The notes under the pieces were generated by a model, which saw nothing but the letters and a program-made list of their open reading frames with translations, ran no database searches and was not told where the DNA came from. 8,805 bases of DNA, from contig JAIPEI010000129.1 of the NCBI GenBank assembly GCA_021737245.1, positions 1 through 8,805 on the forward strand. The letters run 5' to 3'. Positions 5,571-8,805 of the stretch are shown here, piece after piece; the stretch's first letter is position 1; each line of letters opens with the position of its first letter. The stretch is from Deltaproteobacteria bacterium (GTDB lineage Bacteria > Desulfobacterota > DSM-4660 > Desulfatiglandales > HGW-15). Made by a program: the position numbers and the translations under genes.

Positions 5571-6644
5571 TTAGCGGTTGACCTGAAGGGCCTCGCGATA
5601 GGCCTTGCGGTTCGCAGGCGGGGGCGCAAAGCCCGGCCGCTCCTCCAGGGTGACCGCCTCTTCCGGGCACCCGGTGGCGCACACCCCGCATCCGATGCAC
5701 CGGTCCGAATCGAGATCGGGGGTGTCCGCTTCCAGGGAGAGGGCCGAGGCCGGGCAGCGCTCCACGCAGAGGCTGCAGGCCGTGCAGAGGTCCGCATCCA
5801 CCCGGGGCCGGTACCCGGAGTTCATGAAGAGGCCGGGTTTGGGCGTAGCCAGGGCGGTTTTGAGCAGCACGCAGTGGCAGGAGCAGCAGTTGCAGAGCCA
5901 GTCGATGTCCTGGCGGTTCACCGTGGAGTGAACCAGGCCGGCCTCCTCGCTGCGCTCGAGGATCTCCCGGGCCTCGTCCTTGTCGATCTCCCGCCCCATG
6001 TGCCGGTCGATCACGAACCGGGCGCCCGCGCCGAACTGGAGGCACACCTCGTCCGGGGCTCCGCAGTGGTCGCTCTCGTCGATGAGCCTGGCTTGATGGC
6101 GGCAGTAGCAGGTGGCCACGGCAATGAGGTCGAACTGCTCGATGTAGGAGAGGACCTGGCTGTAGGTGTGGATCCGGCTGCCCGCCTCGATCTTGCGGTC
6201 CACCGTGATCACCCGCGTGGAGGGGAATGTCTCCTCGGGAACGCCCCGGGCCGCGTCAAAAGCCTCCTTGTACCGCCGGATGAGCCGTGCGATGCGCCGG
6301 TCCCAGTCCGTGTCCGTGCCGCGCATGAACTGGTACTCGAAGATGCCCGGCACCAGGGGGAGGGGCGCGTAGAGGGTTTGCCCCTCCTTTTCGAGGGTGA
6401 AGCAGAGTCCCTTTTCGGCCATCCGCTCCAGGATCGGGGCCACCTCGGCCTCGTCCTTTCCCATCTCTCCGGCGATGCGTGCGACGGCCTGAAGGCCGCG
6501 GGGCTGGGCCGCGCACACGGCCGCCTCCTCAATGGTGAAGAGCTCGCGGGCGAGCTCGTAGAACTCGGGGATGTCCAGGCCCCGGTACCGGCCCGGGCGC
6601 TGCTCCAGCGCATAGCAGAGCTTTTGATAGACGTCTTCGGCCAT
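5571..6644 (-). CDS. Multi-cluster 4Fe-4S ferredoxin-type protein with a possible winged-helix N-terminus
   Basis: A 357-residue soluble protein found in this form in anaerobes; its function is not established. Seen in order: a helical N-terminal part (about 20-95) resembling a winged helix-turn-helix (FTIEEAAVCAAQPRGLQAVA, then a beta-wing-like FTLEKEGQTLYAPLP); a middle domain with CYCR (C179, C181), C194 and C201; a cysteine cluster CNCCSCHC (C251, C253, C254, C256, C258); and two classical ferredoxin motifs, C287-x2-C290-x2-C293-x3-C297 and C316-x2-C319-x2-C322-x3-C326. The last two should hold [4Fe-4S] clusters; the middle cysteines probably bind at least one more. The ATG at 6644 has AAAGGAA six bases upstream. 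The gene is divergent from the RnfB-GltD fusion, so an electron-carrier or redox-sensing role tied to that protein is a fair inference. DNA binding is only suggested by the fold pattern. Confidence 0.85.
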   Translation of the reverse strand: MAEDVYQKLCYALEQRPGRYRGLDIPEFYELARELFTIEEAAVCAAQPRGLQAVARIAGEMGKDEAEVAPILERMAEKGLCFTLEKEGQTLYAPLPLVPGIFEYQFMRGTDTDWDRRIARLIRRYKEAFDAARGVPEETFPSTRVITVDRKIEAGSRIHTYSQVLSYIEQFDLIAVATCYCRHQARLIDESDHCGAPDEVCLQFGAGARFVIDRHMGREIDKDEAREILERSEEAGLVHSTVNRQDIDWLCNCCSCHCVLLKTALATPKPGLFMNSGYRPRVDADLCTACSLCVERCPASALSLEADTPDLDSDRCIGCGVCATGCPEEAVTLEERPGFAPPPANRKAYREALQVNR

Positions 6645-6680
6645 GGCGGGTTCCTTTCATGAAATGCTTTATTTGGGGGG

Positions 6681-6709
6681 AGTATACATGATCGGCCGCG
6701 GCGCGGGAA
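6681..6709 (-). promoter_or_regulatory. Possible promoter of the Fe-S protein gene
   Basis: On the minus strand TATACT (6681-6686, five of six consensus bases) stands 17 bases after TTCCCG (6704-6709, three of six). The start of transcription would lie near 6674, giving a leader of about 30 bases before the ATG at 6644. The -10 box is good, the -35 poor, as expected for a promoter that depends on an activator. Confidence 0.4.
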
Positions 6710-6875
6710 CCCGAACCTTTGACCGCGTCGCAAAAACCCTGAAACCGAGGCCTCTATCCCTGTCATTTCAATCATCCTTGCCGGCGGAGATCGAGCGGGG
6801 TTCTGTGAGGGGGCCAACGTTTCCGTACGGGGGGAGAAGATGTCGGCCTTGAAGTCCGGCCGTGAATGATCATCT

Positions 6876-6903
6876 TGTCCCTTGCGGGGCGGATGTCCCT
6901 TGC
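6876..6903 (+). repeat. Direct repeat TGTCCCTTGC in the divergent promoter region
   Basis: Two exact 10-base copies at 6876-6885 and 6894-6903 with an 18-base period. Tandem sites upstream of a gene without a clear -35 box fit binding of a regulator, possibly acting on both divergent genes. It could be chance; only two copies exist. Confidence 0.35.
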
Positions 6904-7031
6904 AATCTTTTTTGCGAGGTGCTAGCGTCTCGCGCTGACCTTGCGTCGAGACTGCAATCCCCTGAAAGGGGTATCTATAGCACTGATTTTTTTTACTCCT
7001 TTCCTTGTCTGTCTCGCTGGGTTCGTGTCCT

Positions 7032-7046
7032 CGAGTCATCGACTCG
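7032..7046 (+). promoter_or_regulatory. Inverted repeat in the leader of the RnfB-GltD gene
   Basis: CGAGTCATCGACTCG is a perfect six-base inverted repeat with a three-base centre, 19 bases upstream of the AGGAGAGG ribosome-binding site (7066-7073). It could be an operator or a short mRNA hairpin. There is no T run after it, so it is not a terminator. Confidence 0.35.
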
Positions 7047-7065
7047 CGGCGCTCAAAAATCGATC

Positions 7066-7073
7066 AGGAGAGG
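7066..7073 (+). promoter_or_regulatory. Strong ribosome-binding site of the RnfB-GltD gene
   Basis: AGGAGAGG precedes the ATG at 7078 by four bases and fixes the start, which also matches the point where RnfB membrane anchors begin. Confidence 0.8.
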
Positions 7074-7077
7074 TGCA

Positions 7078-8805
7078 ATGCTCGAAGGAACCTTGTCCAT
7101 CCTCGGCCTGGGTGTGCTCTGCGCGGGCGTTCTCGCCATCGCATCCAAGCTGTTTTATGTGTATGTGGATCCGAGAATCGAACAGGTGGAGAGCTGCTTT
7201 GCCGGGGCCAACTGCGGCGGGTGCGGGTACACGGGCTGCTTCGCCGCGGCCTCGGCGGTTGTGACTGGAAAGGCCTCGCCGAGCGTGTGCGTGGCCGGGG
7301 GACCGGAGTCCGCCCGGGACGTGGCCGAGGTGCTGGGCGTGGAGGTGGGAACGGCGGAGTTTCCCCTGTCGGAAAACCTGTGCAACGGGGGCGTCCGGGC
7401 CGCGGATCGATATCTCTACAGCGGGGTGCAGGGCTGCCGCGCCCAGGCCCTGCTCCACGGCGGGAGCAAGGTGTGCGAGGTGGGCTGCCTGGGCCTCGGC
7501 GACTGCGTCAAGGCCTGTCCCTTTGACGCCGTTTCCATCGGCGTGGACGGGTACGCAGTGGTGGACGAAGCGAAATGCGTGGGTTGCGGGGCCTGCGAGG
7601 CGGTGTGCCCCCGGGGAATTATCCGGGTGAGGACCCCGTCGGAGCGGCTGCTCCATTTCAACACCCTGGACGATGCCCTGGCGCCGTGCCGCCAGGTCTG
7701 CCCTGCGGAGATCGACATTCCCGGCTACATCTCCAGTGTCCGGCAGGGGGAGTACGGCAAGGCCGTGAACATCATCCGGGAGCGCAACCCCTTGCTCCTC
7801 GCATGCGGCCGGGTCTGCCCGCACCCCTGCGAGGAGAGCTGCCGGCGGGGGATCGAGGACGAGGCCGTCTCCATCAACCAGCTGAAGCGGTTTGTGGCCG
7901 ACTACGAGATGAACCGCGGCGAGCGCAACCCCGTCCAGGTCGCACCGGACACGGGCAAGCGGGTGGCGGTGGTGGGCGGCGGTCCCGCCGGCCTGAGCTG
8001 CGCCTACTTCCTGCGGCGGCTGGGGCACCGGGTCACCCTGTACGAGGCCATGCCCAGGCTGGGCGGTATGCTGCGCTACGGCATCCCCGAGTACCGGCTC
8101 CCCAAGGCGGTGCTGGACTGGGAGATCCAGGGCATTCTGGATTTGGGCATCGAGGCCCGCACCGGGGCGGCCTTTGGTAAGGAGTTCGACCTTTCCTCGC
8201 TGGAACGGGAAGGGTATGATGCGGTGTTCATGGGGATCGGGGCATGGAAGGACTCCAGGCTCCGCGTGGAGGGAGAGGAGCTGGAGGGGTGCTTCACGGG
8301 CATCGACTTTCTCTCCAGGCTGGCCGGCGGAGAAGAGCTCCCGGTCGGGCGGGTGGCCGCGGTCATCGGCGGCGGCAACACCGCCATCGACTGCGTGCGG
8401 AACCTGATCCGCCTGGGCGTGGAGACCGTCTACCTGGTCTACCGCCGCACGCGGGGCGAGATGCCCGCCAACGAGGTGGAGATCGAGGCGGCCGAGGCCG
8501 AGGGCGTCAAGTTCGTGTTCCTGGCGGCACCGGTGCGCGTTAAGGGGGATGAGAAGGGCCGGGCCACCCACCTCGAGTACCTGAAGATGGAGCTGGGCGA
8601 GCCCGATGCGAGCGGCCGGCGGAGGCCAGTGCCCATCGAGGGTTCCGAGACCCTGATCGAGGCGGACACGGTGATCACGGCCATCGGTCAGTCCCCGGAC
8701 GTGTCGTTCCTGGAGGAGGCGGGCGGAGACCTCGCGCGCCTCAAGGTCACGCGCTGGAACACGGTGGACGTGGACCCGGTAACCCTCCAGTCGAGCATCC
8801 CGCAC
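7078..8805 (+). CDS. RnfB-like Fe-S protein fused to a GltD-like FAD/NAD(P)H oxidoreductase, 3' end cut off
   Basis: The first 576 residues of a two-module redox protein; the frame is open to the window edge. Module one is RnfB-like: a membrane anchor (about 5-30); the Fis-type [4Fe-4S] motif C46-x2-C49-x4-C54-x16-C71; C102 and C120; then CEVGCLGLGDCVKACPFDA (C133, C137, C143, C147) and a ferredoxin motif C167-C170-C173-C177. Module two is like the glutamate synthase small subunit: C204-x3-C208 and NPLLLACGRVCPHPCEESC with C243, C247, C251 and C255 (two [4Fe-4S] clusters), an FAD-binding VVGGGPAGLSCA (298-309), an NAD(P)-binding VIGGGNTAIDCV (429-440), and AIGQSPD (535-541). Family knowledge suggests electron exchange between ferredoxin-level clusters at the membrane and a pyridine nucleotide. 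ATG 7078 has AGGAGAGG four bases upstream. No rnfCDGEA genes precede it; they could follow, but that is outside the window. It is unlikely to be a true glutamate synthase subunit because of the RnfB part. Confidence 0.92.
   Translation, partial: MLEGTLSILGLGVLCAGVLAIASKLFYVYVDPRIEQVESCFAGANCGGCGYTGCFAAASAVVTGKASPSVCVAGGPESARDVAEVLGVEVGTAEFPLSENLCNGGVRAADRYLYSGVQGCRAQALLHGGSKVCEVGCLGLGDCVKACPFDAVSIGVDGYAVVDEAKCVGCGACEAVCPRGIIRVRTPSERLLHFNTLDDALAPCRQVCPAEIDIPGYISSVRQGEYGKAVNIIRERNPLLLACGRVCPHPCEESCRRGIEDEAVSINQLKRFVADYEMNRGERNPVQVAPDTGKRVAVVGGGPAGLSCAYFLRRLGHRVTLYEAMPRLGGMLRYGIPEYRLPKAVLDWEIQGILDLGIEARTGAAFGKEFDLSSLEREGYDAVFMGIGAWKDSRLRVEGEELEGCFTGIDFLSRLAGGEELPVGRVAAVIGGGNTAIDCVRNLIRLGVETVYLVYRRTRGEMPANEVEIEAAEAEGVKFVFLAAPVRVKGDEKGRATHLEYLKMELGEPDASGRRRPVPIEGSETLIEADTVITAIGQSPDVSFLEEAGGDLARLKVTRWNTVDVDPVTLQSSIPH

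Larger units (their letters stand above)
6645..7077. other. Divergent intergenic region between the Fe-S protein and the RnfB-GltD fusion
   Basis: 433 bases with no credible ORF. From left to right it holds a possible minus-strand promoter (6681-6709), a small hairpin CGGCC/GGCCG (6844-6848 and 6858-6862), a direct repeat of TGTCCCTTGC (6876-6885 and 6894-6903), a hairpin CCCCT-GAA-AGGGG (6959-6971), a T8 run (6987-6994), an inverted repeat (7032-7046) and the ribosome-binding site of the plus-strand gene. No strong plus-strand -35/-10 pair stands out, so that gene may need an activator or another sigma factor. No known RNA family was recognised. Confidence 0.6.

Noticed and set aside
5496..6662. 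Plus-strand ORF of 388 codons
   Set aside because: It is antisense to the Fe-S protein with its clear cysteine motifs; composition is Gly/Ala/Leu/Arg-rich without motifs.
7036..8805. Long minus-strand ORF of 589 codons
   Set aside because: It is antisense to the RnfB-GltD gene, His/Pro/Arg-rich with no recognisable motif; a typical GC-rich shadow.

Overview
The window is GC-rich and carries enzymes typical of strict anaerobes: an RnfB-type iron-sulfur protein, a multi-cluster ferredoxin, an iron-sulfur-flavoprotein-like reductase, and a Tat-exported molybdenum hydroxylase of the two-subunit type. This mix suggests an anaerobic, possibly sulfate-reducing or syntrophic, member of the Desulfobacterota (former Deltaproteobacteria). 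That placement is inferred from gene content and codon style, not from a marker gene.

Layout. All genes from base 1 to 6644 lie on the minus strand; one gene starts at 7078 on the plus strand and runs off the right edge. From right to left on the minus strand the genes are: a 357-residue protein with a possible helix-turn-helix N-terminus and several Fe-S motifs (5571-6644); a YaiI/YqxD (UPF0178) protein with a TTG start (5005-5472); a 347-bp gap holding a good sigma70-type promoter; a DUF72 protein of visibly lower GC (3914-4657); a flavodoxin-fold protein with a cysteine motif (3172-3822); a small unknown ORF (2908-3102, possibly longer); a DUF362 protein with a Tat-like leader (1830-2891); a small protein that looks frameshifted right after its start (1572-1774); and the [2Fe-2S] and molybdopterin subunits of an IorAB-type dehydrogenase (932-1408 and 1-930, the latter cut by the left edge).

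The most notable gene is at 7078. It joins a complete RnfB-like module (membrane anchor, Fis-type four-cysteine motif, further [4Fe-4S] motifs) to a GltD-like FAD/NAD(P)H oxidoreductase module in one chain. It is divergent from the Fe-S protein at 5571-6644 across a 433-bp intergenic region with repeats. The pair reads as an electron-transfer locus in which low-potential electrons, ferredoxin-type clusters and a pyridine nucleotide may be linked at the membrane; this is inference.

Two small ORFs on the minus strand (near 1770 and 3170) would each become longer, well-started genes if one homopolymer run differed by a single base. They may be real lesions or sequencing errors.
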